The translations under genes and the position numbers were made by a program. The notes beneath the pieces were generated by a model that did no database searches, was not told the origin of the DNA, and worked only from the letters and a program-made list of their open reading frames with translations. Of a DNA stretch of 43,833 bases, positions 1 through 8,968 are shown in pieces; the stretch's first letter is position 1, and every line of letters starts with the position of its first letter. The stretch spans positions 1-43,833 of the forward strand of contig JAMCWX010000006.1 in assembly GCA_023480885.1 (NCBI GenBank), read 5' to 3'. The stretch is from Chloroflexota bacterium (lineage in GTDB: Bacteria; Chloroflexota; UBA6077; FW602-bin22; JACPRP01).

Positions 1-332
1 GGCTATTCGCATCCATCGTGCACCACGACCACGTTTCTCAGCTTGTCTCTTCGCTGTCTGTCGTTTTGCTGGACGGTTTCGTTTGCTCAATGTGGGGGTC
101 AACACCTCATCTGGAGGATGCGCGAGCGACGGCTGAAATCTACAGACTAGGTTAACACCGTATGCTTAAAGGAGTCTGAGAATGAGTTGAGAGTTGGCAT
201 TTGTTCTTGGGGGTGTCTGCCTATGAACAGCCCCATAATCGCCGAGAACACCGTAGCTACGTTCGGTCGTACGCCGTTTTCACTCATCCGATTCGACTCT
301 CGTGCTCGTTTCGCAATTGCGTATAGACGGAT
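1..332. other. Non-coding stretch downstream of the histidine kinase
   Basis: I see no convincing gene here. The short open frames have no Shine-Dalgarno sequence and no recognisable protein features. One AGGTTAAC half-site is present near 152-159, but it lacks the 11-bp tandem repetition seen at other promoters of the window. The stretch probably holds the 3' flank of the kinase operon. Confidence 0.4.
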
Positions 333-1829
333 TTATAGCCTCGGGACCATGGCCTTTTCTACACTTTCGAGATAAGCAATGGAACCCTTTGAAGCCAGCT
401 CGTAAGGTGCGCTGTTTGGCCAGCTCTCCTTTATTTGCCCTGTCATTAAGGGCAGACGAACTCTGAAGTTACTTCCTTTGCCCAAGGAGCTCTCAGCATC
501 GATGTCGCCGCCGTGTTGCTCGACTATCCATTTGGCGATGGCGAGACCCAATCCCGTGCCGGCAGCGTCCCGAACTCGGGCCTTATCTGCTCGATAGAAC
601 CGGTCAAATATGTGGGGCAAATCCTCCGCTGAAATCCCTATACCTGTGTCCGCCACTTCCAAAATGGCAGCGGTTCTATCCTTACACAACGATAGTCTCA
701 CTTCACCTTCAGAAGGCGTATACCTGATAGCATTGTCGACCAATACCCAGATCAGTTGCTTAAGACGGTCCGAATCGCCCTTCAGCGAAACCTGATCGAC
801 CTCGTCGATCATCAGCCTAATTCCCTTAGCTCGTAGCTTTGCTTCTCCAAAAACCTCCAACAACAGACGATCCAATTCTACCATCCTCTTTTGTAGCTTC
901 TGACCGGCGTCAGCTCGCGCGAGCGAAAGTAGATCGGCAACCAAGCGCGCCATACGATCCGCCTCTTTAGCCGCAGCCTCGACCAGTTCGTCTCGTTCTC
1001 CATCCGAAAGGTTATTCCCTATGCGGTCGAGTAGCTCCAGGTTCGCTCTTACCGTGGTTAGAGGCGCTCGCAACTCGTGGGAAGCATCGGCGATGAACTG
1101 CTGCTGCCCAGCGTATGCTTGCTCTAGGCTCGCCAGCATCTCGTTGAATGTGATCCCCAACTGCCCCAGCTCATCTCGCGAGCCGGTATCTTCGATCCTG
1201 CGCGAGAATCCCCGTGAGAGGGCGATGGCCCGCGCAGTTCGGGTAATGGTCGCAATGGGCTTCAGCGCGCCGCCCGCTACTGCCCAGGCAGTCCCTCCGG
1301 CGAGCAATAGAGAGAACAGCCCTACACCGATCAATCCTAGGCGCAAGCGATGCAGGACAGCATAAGACTCGCCATTCGACCGTCCGACCTGGACGAAGCC
1401 AATAGTCTTTCCATCCAGCACCAGTGGCTGGATGTAGACCCGTACCTGGTCGTCTCCAACGGCAGCAGTGTAGTAAACACCTTGGCCGGCCCAGGCAGCC
1501 GAAATCGCTTGATCGTTCTCGGGAAGCGCCTGTCCCCCAAGATTGTCCGATCGTGCCACGACTTTCCCGTCCGGCTGAACCACCTGCACGTAGACGCCCG
1601 GCGACTCGAAAGCATCGATCCGGGGAAGCTCGACGTGGTCGAGCGTCGGCGGCGCCCGCTCATCGACACGGATGGTGCTAACGATGTGGCGCGCCCGAGT
1701 GGATATAGCCTCATCTAACTCACCAATAAGATGCTGAGCCATAAGATAGTATAGCAGGAGACTAAAAACGACGAGCGTTACGCCCAGAACCGCCGTATAC
1801 CACAGCGCGAGTCTCAGACGAATGGACAT
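333..1829 (-). CDS. Two-component sensor histidine kinase (HAMP, HisKA, HATPase)
   Basis: Membrane-bound kinase of 498 residues that senses an extracytoplasmic signal and phosphorylates the response regulator encoded just upstream. Visible parts: a first membrane segment at about 8-30, an external loop at about 31-160, a second membrane segment at about 163-187 and a HAMP linker to about 240. The H-box DASHELRAPL follows, with the phosphoacceptor at His251. The ATPase domain has an N-box (LVDNAIRYTP), a G1 box (DTGIGI), an F-box (IFDRFYRAD) and a G2 box (GTGLGLAI). About 40 extra residues follow the catalytic core. The start is 6 nt after the regulator stop, so the pair is co-transcribed. The signal is unknown; the position beside the Ccm cluster suggests envelope or respiratory stress, which is an inference. 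Confidence 0.93.
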   Translation of the reverse strand: MSIRLRLALWYTAVLGVTLVVFSLLLYYLMAQHLIGELDEAISTRARHIVSTIRVDERAPPTLDHVELPRIDAFESPGVYVQVVQPDGKVVARSDNLGGQALPENDQAISAAWAGQGVYYTAAVGDDQVRVYIQPLVLDGKTIGFVQVGRSNGESYAVLHRLRLGLIGVGLFSLLLAGGTAWAVAGGALKPIATITRTARAIALSRGFSRRIEDTGSRDELGQLGITFNEMLASLEQAYAGQQQFIADASHELRAPLTTVRANLELLDRIGNNLSDGERDELVEAAAKEADRMARLVADLLSLARADAGQKLQKRMVELDRLLLEVFGEAKLRAKGIRLMIDEVDQVSLKGDSDRLKQLIWVLVDNAIRYTPSEGEVRLSLCKDRTAAILEVADTGIGISAEDLPHIFDRFYRADKARVRDAAGTGLGLAIAKWIVEQHGGDIDAESSLGKGSNFRVRLPLMTGQIKESWPNSAPYELASKGSIAYLESVEKAMVPRL

Positions 1830-1835
1830 TAGGAT

Positions 1836-2516
1836 TTACTCCCGATCACGCAGAACGTACCCTGCGCCGCGCACTGTTTGAATGAGTCGTCTCTCACCCT
1901 TCTCCTCAAGTTTATTACGCAGATAGCGTACGTAGACCTCGAGGATATTGTAATTGCCTTCGAAATCATAGCCCCAAACCTTTTCCATGATCAAGTCTCG
2001 CGTAAGCACCCGTTCAGAATTGCGAACAAGCAGGAGTAGCAATTCATACTCAGTCGTCGTAAGCTCGATCTCTCGCTCCCCGCGCTTTGCGCTTCGTGAT
2101 GCAGTGTCCAGAGCTAGGTCCTCGTACCGTAGTACCTCATCATCCTCAGGCTCGCGGCGGCGCAGCAGCGCTCGCACTCTCGCGAGCAGAACCTCGAAAA
2201 CGAAAGGTTTGACGATATAGTCATCAGCTCCAGTTTCTAGGCCCAGGACTTGATCTGAGACGGTATCTTTGGCAGTAAGCATTAAAATTGGAACCCGCTG
2301 ATCGACAGTTCGCAACCGACGGCAGACCTCCAAGCCGTCGATTCCCGGCATCATTATATCCAGCACCACTACATCAGGAGGTTGCACTCGCGCCCTCTCC
2401 AAACCTTGCTTGCCGTCACTAGCCACATCCACCAGATAGCCCTCATACCCCAGGCCACGTCTCAGGACACCCGTGATGCTGCTATCATCGTCGATAACCA
2501 GAATACGTTCCTTCAT
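1836..2516 (-). CDS. OmpR/PhoB-family response regulator
   Basis: Cytoplasmic DNA-binding regulator of 226 residues, partner of the adjacent kinase. The receiver domain (1-120) shows the acidic pair DDD at 9-11, phosphoacceptor Asp53 in VVLDIMMPG, the switch Thr in LMLTAKD and Lys103 in the IVKPF motif. The C-terminal winged helix (about 130-224) carries the typical [12 protein letters not shown] and YVRYLRNKL stretches and ends in RGAGYVLR. Members of this family bind direct repeats with roughly 11-bp period. The CTTAG-type repeats upstream of 3287 and 12082 are plausible targets, because they lie in the same block and have the right period; this link is inferred. Confidence 0.94.
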   Translation of the reverse strand: MKERILVIDDDSSITGVLRRGLGYEGYLVDVASDGKQGLERARVQPPDVVVLDIMMPGIDGLEVCRRLRTVDQRVPILMLTAKDTVSDQVLGLETGADDYIVKPFVFEVLLARVRALLRRREPEDDEVLRYEDLALDTASRSAKRGEREIELTTTEYELLLLLVRNSERVLTRDLIMEKVWGYDFEGNYNILEVYVRYLRNKLEEKGERRLIQTVRGAGYVLRDRE

Positions 2517-2615
2517 GTCCTCTACTCCATCACAGACCAGTAATTACTTCACCGCTGTCTGACCCCAGTCCCTTGTGTTTTCCACGCATTAAGTGCTACT
2601 CTGGGCCAGGAGAGA

Positions 2616-3287
2616 CTAGTTGATAATGTTCAGCGCATCACGAAGAAAGGCATCTTCGTTGGCAACTGGCATCGCCAACCAGATCACCTTGTTGCCTTTT
2701 TGATAGAAATAATGGTTCTGGCCCAGACCTGTAGCCGAATAGAGCTTCTGGCCATCGATTTCTTTGTTACGCAAATCGCGGAAGGGACCATTGGCCACGC
2801 TTATGCGGCTAGCCATTGCTCTCATAAGTCCCACTGCCACCTGATCGTCCGTCGTTTCACCAACCCACACTGTGCCTCTTGCCTGATAGTGCCCCACCCA
2901 TCCACCGACGATTCCCACGCCTTGACCGTGCAGCTCCGACATGTCGTCGATGGCTTCCTGCCCCGTGAGAACATTCAATAGGCTCTGGCCGCCAATCTTC
3001 CGCGGAATGTCAGCAAGCTGCGATGACTTGGTCGAAGCCGAGGTCGACGTTGCAACGTTCTCAGTCGACACAGAGGGCATTTCAGGAGGTGCTGGGGCGT
3101 ACAGCGAACGAATGAGCGCGACCACGATTACCAATGCGAAGAAAGCTTGAGCCAAGAGTATGACCTTTCGTCTCGATCCGTCGGAAGAACGGTCACCATT
3201 GGCGGAAGGGATCACATCGCCGCCATTCATTTCGAGCCTCCCGAACACTCCCTGATTTGCCAGATTTGTTACAACCATTCTTTTCAT
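2616..3287 (-). CDS. Hypothetical membrane-anchored protein, paralogue of 9455-10105
   Basis: The start was set at ATG 3287, six bases after an AGGTGG Shine-Dalgarno. The protein of about 223 residues has a polar N-terminus, one membrane segment (about 42-62) and an extracytoplasmic domain. I do not recognise a named family. The C-terminal half resembles the protein at 9455-10105: both contain a V/IWVGE motif, a YFYQ/FYYQ-SGKK-like strand and a final hydrophobic strand, V-IWLAM against V-WIGI. The two copies bracket the ccm genes, which suggests a role linked to cytochrome maturation or envelope redox. Tandem NNTTAG boxes at 3314-3341 precede the gene. Confidence 0.75.
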   Translation of the reverse strand: MKRMVVTNLANQGVFGRLEMNGGDVIPSANGDRSSDGSRRKVILLAQAFFALVIVVALIRSLYAPAPPEMPSVSTENVATSTSASTKSSQLADIPRKIGGQSLLNVLTGQEAIDDMSELHGQGVGIVGGWVGHYQARGTVWVGETTDDQVAVGLMRAMASRISVANGPFRDLRNKEIDGQKLYSATGLGQNHYFYQKGNKVIWLAMPVANEDAFLRDALNIIN

Positions 3288-3313
3288 AAAATACCACCTG
3301 CACATTAAGCCTT

Positions 3314-3341
3314 GGTTAGGAGAACCTTAGTGCAAGCTTAG
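3314..3341 (-). promoter_or_regulatory. Three 11-bp-spaced CTAAG/CTAACC boxes
   Basis: On the plus strand GGTTAG, CCTTAG and GCTTAG begin at 3314, 3325 and 3336, an exact 11-bp period; in gene orientation they read CTAAGC, CTAAGG, CTAACC. They lie just upstream of the start at 3287. OmpR-type regulators bind such one-turn direct repeats, so this is a candidate operator. The regulator is not proven; the OmpR-type protein at 1836-2516 is the nearest candidate. Confidence 0.5.
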
Positions 3342-3427
3342 AAGTATTATCTCATCGGATCACCCGTTCCCCCTACTGAGTCACGACTGGATAACGATGG
3401 GCGACGGGAACAATCGGCCGCGTGACA

Positions 3428-3625
3428 CTAACGTGTTGCACCAGCATCAGGTATGGCAAGCGCCTCTTCGGAAGCGACATTAGTCTCGGTGAGGACGTTC
3501 TTCAGCGCCTCCATTTCCCTCTGCAGCCGTTTCTGGCGGGACGCAATCGTATGAAGGTAACCAAAAGACAGCAGCCAAATCACCGCGTAGGCCGCGAAAA
3601 CGTACACCAAGTTCTCCGAACCCAT
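3428..3625 (-). CDS. ccmD: CcmD-like small membrane protein
   Basis: A 65-residue protein with one N-terminal membrane helix (about 4-26, FAAYAVIWLLSFGYL) followed by a charged amphipathic helix of the SRQKRLQREMEALK type. This layout and its position right after ccmC match CcmD. That peptide stabilises the CcmABC complex and helps release holo-CcmE. ATG 3625 was chosen because AGGTGG lies seven bases upstream; an upstream in-frame ATG would overlap the Shine-Dalgarno. The tail after about residue 40 is longer than in minimal CcmD proteins. Confidence 0.8.
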   Translation of the reverse strand: MGSENLVYVFAAYAVIWLLSFGYLHTIASRQKRLQREMEALKNVLTETNVASEEALAIPDAGATR

Positions 3626-3643
3626 GGTAACACCACCTCCCAT

Positions 3644-4336
3644 TTACGCCACACGTTGCTTGAGCGCTTCAAGCTCGTGGCCAACGTTTTCCAGCGATAT
3701 CCGCTGTATCAATAGATAGAGGTAGAACAACGTAAAAGCTACGAGCGCTATCAGCAGCGCCGCTAGCATTGATGGTGCGATGCGTATCTCGTCTATTGTG
3801 AACACGATTGGATGCACCGTTCGCCACCAGCGTATCGACATGAACACAATAGGCACGTCGACGAACCCCACGATCCCGAATACCGCGGCCACCCGCGCCC
3901 GCTGCGATTCTTCCTCAATCATCCGCCTCAACATCAGGTAAGCGGCATAGATCAGCCAAAGGACAAGTGTCGTCGTCAGGCGAGGCTCCCAAGTCCACCA
4001 CGTCCCCCACGCGGGCTTACCCCAGATGGAGCCCGTGATTAGAGCGATGGCACAAAATACAACACCGATCTCGGCTGAACTGAGAGCCAGCGTATCCCAA
4101 CGCCTTTCCCTCGTCCTCAGATACATAATCCCGCCGACGAAGACGACCAAGAACGACAGGAAAGCCACCCACGCCGAGGGGACGTGGAAATAGAATATCC
4201 GATACACAACCCCCATCGTCTTCTCATTGGGAGCGTATATGAACGCCGCGTAAAGCCCCGTCACTATGCCAACCAGGGATAGCCAAAACAGTGCGCTTGT
4301 CAAGCGACTGCTGTCTAAAAAGCGAGTACGATTCAT
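3644..4336 (-). CDS. ccmC: Haem exporter protein CcmC
   Basis: Integral membrane protein of about 230 residues that presents haem to CcmE. It has six hydrophobic segments, the conserved tryptophan-rich loop WGTWWTWEPRLT, and a conserved His in the FHVPSAW motif near the N-terminus, with another His (TVHPIVF) further on; such His residues ligate haem in this family. ATG 4336 (MNRTRF) was chosen over the longer open frame because the preceding 27 residues are polar and lie in the ccmB-ccmC spacer. The gene is followed at once by ccmD. Confidence 0.93.
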   Translation of the reverse strand: MNRTRFLDSSRLTSALFWLSLVGIVTGLYAAFIYAPNEKTMGVVYRIFYFHVPSAWVAFLSFLVVFVGGIMYLRTRERRWDTLALSSAEIGVVFCAIALITGSIWGKPAWGTWWTWEPRLTTTLVLWLIYAAYLMLRRMIEEESQRARVAAVFGIVGFVDVPIVFMSIRWWRTVHPIVFTIDEIRIAPSMLAALLIALVAFTLFYLYLLIQRISLENVGHELEALKQRVA

Positions 4337-4451
4337 GATTCTAATACCCTCACATCGAAGAGCCTTCGACCTGACCCTCGTTTGCCCCTTCCCGCGGCTG
4401 CCGCTGCAAGGCAGCAAATACAGGCTCCCAGAAGGAGAGGAGATTTCGTCC

Positions 4452-5126
4452 CTACCCTTCGACGACGTATTCGAAGCTCAGAAACGATACCACCAGAAAA
4501 ATCACGTCGAACGCCAACATTAGATTGATCCACGGCATGCTCTGATCGAATGAAACGCCGTCGAATATCTGCGCCGTCGACTTCACCGCCGCGATCACAA
4601 TCGGAATGAGCACAGGAAAGAAGAGTATCGGCAACATCACCTCGCGCGCCTTCGTGTTCACCGAGATAGCCGAGAAAAGCGTTCCCACCCCCGCGAAGCC
4701 GACTGTACCCAGGAGAATGACCAGTAACAGCGATGGCATCAGCACCGGCAAATTGAAGAACACGGCGAACATCGGCAAAGCGATGGCCTCCATTAGCAGC
4801 ATGAACGCCAGGTTACCCAGTGCCTTGCCCGCGTAGATCGCGCTCCTGTCCACGGGGCACAGCATCAGTCCCTCCAGACAGCCGTGATCCTTTTCCTTGA
4901 TGAACGACCGGTTGAGCCCCAGCACTCCAGCGAAAGTGAACGCCACCCACAACACGCCCGGCGCGATCAGCCCTACACGCTCGTCCCCACGAAGCTGAAA
5001 GGCAAAATTGAAGATCACGATCGCCAACAGCGCAAAGACGAACATCGAGCTGAGAGTCTCCTTGGTCCTTAGCTCACAGACGACATCCTTCCAAACGATC
5101 CATAGCGCCTTCTTCACACCGTCCAT
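4452..5126 (-). CDS. ccmB: CcmB, membrane subunit of the Ccm ABC transporter
   Basis: A 224-residue protein with about six membrane segments. Diagnostic stretches are the N-terminal WKDVVCELRTKE and the GLNRSFIKEKDHG loop after the second membrane segment, typical of CcmB. ATG 5126 overlaps the ccmA stop (TAATG), which points to translational coupling. With CcmA it forms the ATPase that drives release of holo-CcmE from CcmC in the known pathway. Confidence 0.93.
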   Translation of the reverse strand: MDGVKKALWIVWKDVVCELRTKETLSSMFVFALLAIVIFNFAFQLRGDERVGLIAPGVLWVAFTFAGVLGLNRSFIKEKDHGCLEGLMLCPVDRSAIYAGKALGNLAFMLLMEAIALPMFAVFFNLPVLMPSLLLVILLGTVGFAGVGTLFSAISVNTKAREVMLPILFFPVLIPIVIAAVKSTAQIFDGVSFDQSMPWINLMLAFDVIFLVVSFLSFEYVVEG

Positions 5127-5914
5127 TAGCGCTGCACCTCGGTCAATCGATAGTACAGCTCGCGGAACCCTTCCAGGACAACAGAACTTCGCTCCTCCGT
5201 ATGGACGATTCTGCCGTTCACCAATACCGCAATGCGGTCGCACACGCTCAAACCAAGCTCCAGGTTGTGCGTGGTCATTATGACCGTGCGCCGGCCTCCA
5301 TCTACACCCTCGATTACGGCCCTCAGCATACCAGCGGCCTGCTGATCGAGGCCGGTGTCCGGCTCGTCCAGCAGCATCACCGGCGGGTCGTGAACGGCCG
5401 CACGGGCAATCGACACCCGCTGCTGCAAGCCGCGCGAGAGCGTCCCGACCTGGTCGTGAAGCCGATGCAGCAGCCCCAGCTTCCCGGCCAGCAGCCGCAC
5501 TCGCTCCTCCAGGTCGGGTACGTCGTACATTTTGCCGTAGAACTTTACGTTCTCTTCGACCGTGAGATCGTCATAGAGATACGGCTGGTGAGAGATCACG
5601 CCAATTCGCCGCCGCACCTCCACCGCTTCCCGCGTTATGTCGAAGCCCGCCACGCGCGCCGTCCCTGCCAGCGGCCTGCTGATCGTCGCCAGTATCTTCA
5701 ACAGGGTCGTCTTCCCCGCTCCGTTGGGGCCTACAATCGTCACCTTCTCGCCCGCTTTCACCTGCAAACGTATGCCCTTCAGCACGGCATGGCTACCGTA
5801 ATCCTTCGTTACGCCGCTAACCTCAACTGCGAGGTCGGCAGTATCGCCGATCCCCGTCTCGGTCGCGGTTGATTCGACCGCAGGCGACTTTGAGGGCCCC
5901 ACTGCTTGCAGCAT
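5126..5914 (-). CDS. ccmA: CcmA, ATP-binding subunit of the Ccm transporter
   Basis: A 262-residue ABC ATPase. Walker A is GPNGAGKTT, the signature is LSRGLQQRVSIARA and Walker B is VMLLDEPDTGLD, with a switch His in TTHNLE. ATG 5914 overlaps the stop of the upstream gene (TAATG), the same coupling as ccmA-ccmB; the longer open frame lies entirely inside the upstream gene. About 25 polar residues precede the ATPase fold. Order and overlap place it in the Ccm operon. Confidence 0.94.
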   Translation of the reverse strand: MLQAVGPSKSPAVESTATETGIGDTADLAVEVSGVTKDYGSHAVLKGIRLQVKAGEKVTIVGPNGAGKTTLLKILATISRPLAGTARVAGFDITREAVEVRRRIGVISHQPYLYDDLTVEENVKFYGKMYDVPDLEERVRLLAGKLGLLHRLHDQVGTLSRGLQQRVSIARAAVHDPPVMLLDEPDTGLDQQAAGMLRAVIEGVDGGRRTVIMTTHNLELGLSVCDRIAVLVNGRIVHTEERSSVVLEGFRELYYRLTEVQR

Positions 5915-6444
5915 TACTTCCGACCCTCCGCAAGCAATTTCTGCCCACATTTTGCGCAAAAAGCGGGCGAGAAGGTGACGATTGTGCCGCAATTGGGACA
6001 TCCCGATCCACCGGAGGGGTTTCCGCAGGCTGCGCAAAACCTATCGCCTGTCGCCAGCGGCGTTCCACACGAAGAACAATGCTTCAATCCCCCTTGCTTC
6101 CGCGGCTTCGCGGCCCCGGCCACAACTGTCTCTTCCACCACTTCGTTCGGCTTGGCGACCACCTCCTGCACCATCTCGTCCTCTTGTTTCAACAGTGCTA
6201 GCGCCTTAAGCCTGTATCGATCCCGCAGCTCCTGATAATCAGTCTCCGATAGATTACCCATGGCGTGATCGAAATCTAGCTCGGCAATCGCTTCCAGCGT
6301 GGACTCCTTCTGCGCCACCACTTCGCCCAGCCTGGTCTCCTTGGGTTCGGGCTCCTCTTCCTCGATCCTCGGCGGCTGCAACAACGGGTAGCCAACGTAA
6401 GTGATCACCAGTCCCGCAAGCAAAATCGCTACCAGTGTCTCCAT
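5914..6444 (-). CDS. CcmI-like membrane protein fused to a double zinc ribbon
   Basis: The 176-residue protein begins with a membrane helix (2-22). A helical segment then has the pattern AIAELDFDHAMGNLSETDY, reminiscent of the N-terminal region of CcmI, which works with CcmH in handling apocytochrome. The C-terminal third has two pairs of CxxC motifs (CSSCG and CAACG, then CPNCG and CAKCG), i.e. two zinc ribbons. Classical CcmI has TPR repeats there instead. Placement between ccmH and ccmA supports the Ccm assignment. The ribbons would sit on the cytoplasmic side if the single helix is N-out. The CcmI link is by similarity and context only. Confidence 0.7.
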   Translation of the reverse strand: METLVAILLAGLVITYVGYPLLQPPRIEEEEPEPKETRLGEVVAQKESTLEAIAELDFDHAMGNLSETDYQELRDRYRLKALALLKQEDEMVQEVVAKPNEVVEETVVAGAAKPRKQGGLKHCSSCGTPLATGDRFCAACGNPSGGSGCPNCGTIVTFSPAFCAKCGQKLLAEGRK

Positions 6445-6491
6445 ATATCAATCTCCCCTATCATCAACATCGACGACTCCGCTTAAGTGCA

Positions 6492-6956
6492 TTACCGTTC
6501 GAAGTCTTTCAGTTCCTCGCGCAGCCTTTCGTCATATGCATCCAGCCCCGCAATCGATTCCACGTTCACCGGCACATGCTCCGCTTGTCCCCGCACGATG
6601 AACCATCGCGTCAGCACGAAGTACACGATGCCCGCCCCAATTACGAGGGCGACGAATGGGAATATCCAGGCCGTCAGGTTGAACCCTTCCTTCGTAGGCG
6701 CCGACAGAACAGTCTCGCCGTATTGCCCGACGAAATAATCTATGATCTGCTGCTTGCTCTGTCCCTCGCCAAGTTTGGTACGGATCACGTCGTTCATCTG
6801 TCCTGCCGTCGAGCAGTCGCAGTTGTACACGATCATGGTGCAACCGCATTGGCACATCAGCTCCTTCGAGATATCTTCAACCGATTCCGCCGCTACCGGC
6901 AGCGCTGTAACACCAATCGCTAGAACTAGCGCGATAAAAGCGATTAGCCTTCGCAT
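6492..6956 (-). CDS. ccmH: CcmH-type apocytochrome thiol oxidoreductase
   Basis: A 154-residue envelope protein with a cleavable-looking signal sequence (1-23, ending PVAAES). The redox region ELMCQCGCTM...NCDC replaces the classical LRCxxCQ; the following QMNDVIRTKLGEG and VGQYGETVLSAP segments are typical of CcmH. One membrane helix follows at about 106-128. It starts directly after the ccmF stop. The protein is expected to reduce apocytochrome haem-binding cysteines. No thioredoxin-like CcmG/ResA is present in the cluster, so its reductant must be encoded elsewhere. Confidence 0.9.
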   Translation of the reverse strand: MRRLIAFIALVLAIGVTALPVAAESVEDISKELMCQCGCTMIVYNCDCSTAGQMNDVIRTKLGEGQSKQQIIDYFVGQYGETVLSAPTKEGFNLTAWIFPFVALVIGAGIVYFVLTRWFIVRGQAEHVPVNVESIAGLDAYDERLREELKDFER

Positions 6957-8945
6957 CTAAGCGCCTCCTGCTCGATATCGGGCATCGAGCCTCCGTTTCT
7001 CTCTCTCGTCTGGCCAGAAGGCGATAGCCGTGCCCAACAACATCACGGCCCCCCCAATCCAGATCCACACTACCAGCGGATTCACCAGGACTTTGAAGCT
7101 GGCCGACTGATCCTTGTCCCAACCCCCGAGGATGACGTACAGATCTTCCATCGCCGTGGTGCGGATGGCAACCTCGGTCGTGGGCTGCTCCTGCTTCGCC
7201 GTGAACAGCTTGGCCGGATAGACGTAGCCAACACGCTTCCCCCCGTTGTAGACCTCCACCGAGGCGGCCACAACGTCCTTGTCACCCCTCGGGTACTCGG
7301 AAAGCCCACCGTACTTCAGGCTGAACCTGTCCACGTTAATCATCTCGCCAGGAGTTACCGTGGCGTCCACCTCCGTCTTGAAAGCGAACGCTCCGATAAT
7401 CCCCATCGCGATCATGACGATCGAGAGATGAACGATATAGCCCCCGTAGCGCGGCTTGTTGTGCCAGACTAGGCTGCACAGAGCGACCAAGTAGTTTTCG
7501 CCAGCAGTACGACGCCGGGCCCTGGTGCCCCGCCAAATCTCCAGGATAATCACACTGACCACGAAAACGCAGAGGGAAACGGCGATGAGAGCATAGATAT
7601 CTCGAAGGCCAAGCACATAGGCAATCACCGCGAAGCCAATGGTCAAAACCGTCGGATAGAGGAAGTTGCGGATCAGGTTCTCTTTCGACGCCTTACGCCA
7701 GCCAATCAATGGACAGATGCCCATAATCAACAACAACCCCAGGAATATCGGTCCATTTACCTGATTGAAAAACGGCATGCTGACAGTGATCTTCACCCCG
7801 CGCACCGCCTCCGATACCAGTGGGAAGATAACTCCCCAGAAGGTCGCTACAGCGGCTCCGAGCAAGATCAAGTTATTTAGCAAGAAGCTGCTCTCCCGGG
7901 ACATCATCGAATCGAGCTCGTTCTCGGATCTCAAGTAAGGCAGACGATCGATTAATAAACCGACCGATAGCACTAACGCCATGGCGATGAACGCCAGGAA
8001 GAAAGGCCCTAGATTGGACTGGCCAAAGGAGTGGACCGACGAAAGGATGCCACTGCGGGTCAGGAAAGTGCCAAATATGGTTAGCGCATAGGTAACAATT
8101 ATCAGCACCATGTTCCAGACCTTGAGCATGCCACGGCGCTGCTGGATCATAACCGAGTGCAAGTAGGCCGTGCCAGTAAGCCAGGGCATAAACGAAGCAT
8201 TCTCAACAGGATCCCACGCCCAGAAGCCACCCCAGCCCAATTCGACGTAAGCCCATTGGGCACCGAAGAAGTTGCCCAGGCTCAAGAAGAACCAGGCAAA
8301 AAGCGTCCAACGCCGCGTGCTTCTGATCCACTCGTCGTCCACCTTGCCCGTTATTAGCGCGGCCATCGCGAAGGCGAAGGGAATCGCGAAGCCAACGTAG
8401 CCAAGATACGTGGTCGGCGGGTGGAAGAACATCCCCATGTTCTGTAGCAGCGGGTTCAGACCCTGGCCATCGGCCGGAGCCGAGGGCAAGCGAAGGAAGG
8501 GGGGCGTCACCATGGTCAACAGCATCAAGAAGAAGGTGGTGGTGGCCATCAGAATAGCCATCACGAACGGCATTAACTCTCGATGCTTGGTGCGGTTCTG
8601 CACCAGGACGATCACGGCGAAGATCGAGAGCAGCCAGCCCCAAAACAGCAGCGAGCCCTCTTGGCCCGCCCAGAATGCCGATAAGGTGTAAGGCAGCGAG
8701 AGTGCCCTATCAGTGTATTGTGCGACGTAGCTCACCCCAAAATCACGACTTACCAAAGCATATATCATCACCAGCGAGGCCAGGGTGAAAAGGCCACAGA
8801 CGGCGTAGACAGCTCGACGCCCAGCCTCCAGCAATTCGGAGTATCCCTGGACCTTGCCCACGATGAAGGATATCGCCGAGAAGCCCGCCGCGATGAAGGC
8901 GATGAGCAGTGCTGCATATCCAATGTCAGTGTATCCAAAACTCAT
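6957..8945 (-). CDS. ccmF: CcmF, cytochrome c haem lyase subunit
   Basis: A large polytopic membrane protein (662 residues) that transfers haem to apocytochrome c. It has about 15 hydrophobic segments and the haem-handling motif WGGFWAWDPVENASFMPW, with conserved His residues in FHPPTTY, TAYLHSVM and SVHSFGQS. ATG 8945 was chosen because GGAGAGG lies about nine bases upstream. The longer open frame would overlap ccmE and adds a polar stretch. It is adjacent to ccmH, as is usual. Confidence 0.95.
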   Translation of the reverse strand: MSFGYTDIGYAALLIAFIAAGFSAISFIVGKVQGYSELLEAGRRAVYAVCGLFTLASLVMIYALVSRDFGVSYVAQYTDRALSLPYTLSAFWAGQEGSLLFWGWLLSIFAVIVLVQNRTKHRELMPFVMAILMATTTFFLMLLTMVTPPFLRLPSAPADGQGLNPLLQNMGMFFHPPTTYLGYVGFAIPFAFAMAALITGKVDDEWIRSTRRWTLFAWFFLSLGNFFGAQWAYVELGWGGFWAWDPVENASFMPWLTGTAYLHSVMIQQRRGMLKVWNMVLIIVTYALTIFGTFLTRSGILSSVHSFGQSNLGPFFLAFIAMALVLSVGLLIDRLPYLRSENELDSMMSRESSFLLNNLILLGAAVATFWGVIFPLVSEAVRGVKITVSMPFFNQVNGPIFLGLLLIMGICPLIGWRKASKENLIRNFLYPTVLTIGFAVIAYVLGLRDIYALIAVSLCVFVVSVIILEIWRGTRARRRTAGENYLVALCSLVWHNKPRYGGYIVHLSIVMIAMGIIGAFAFKTEVDATVTPGEMINVDRFSLKYGGLSEYPRGDKDVVAASVEVYNGGKRVGYVYPAKLFTAKQEQPTTEVAIRTTAMEDLYVILGGWDKDQSASFKVLVNPLVVWIWIGGAVMLLGTAIAFWPDEREKRRLDARYRAGGA

Positions 8946-8968
8946 TGGAGTTTTCCTCTCCCAAATTA

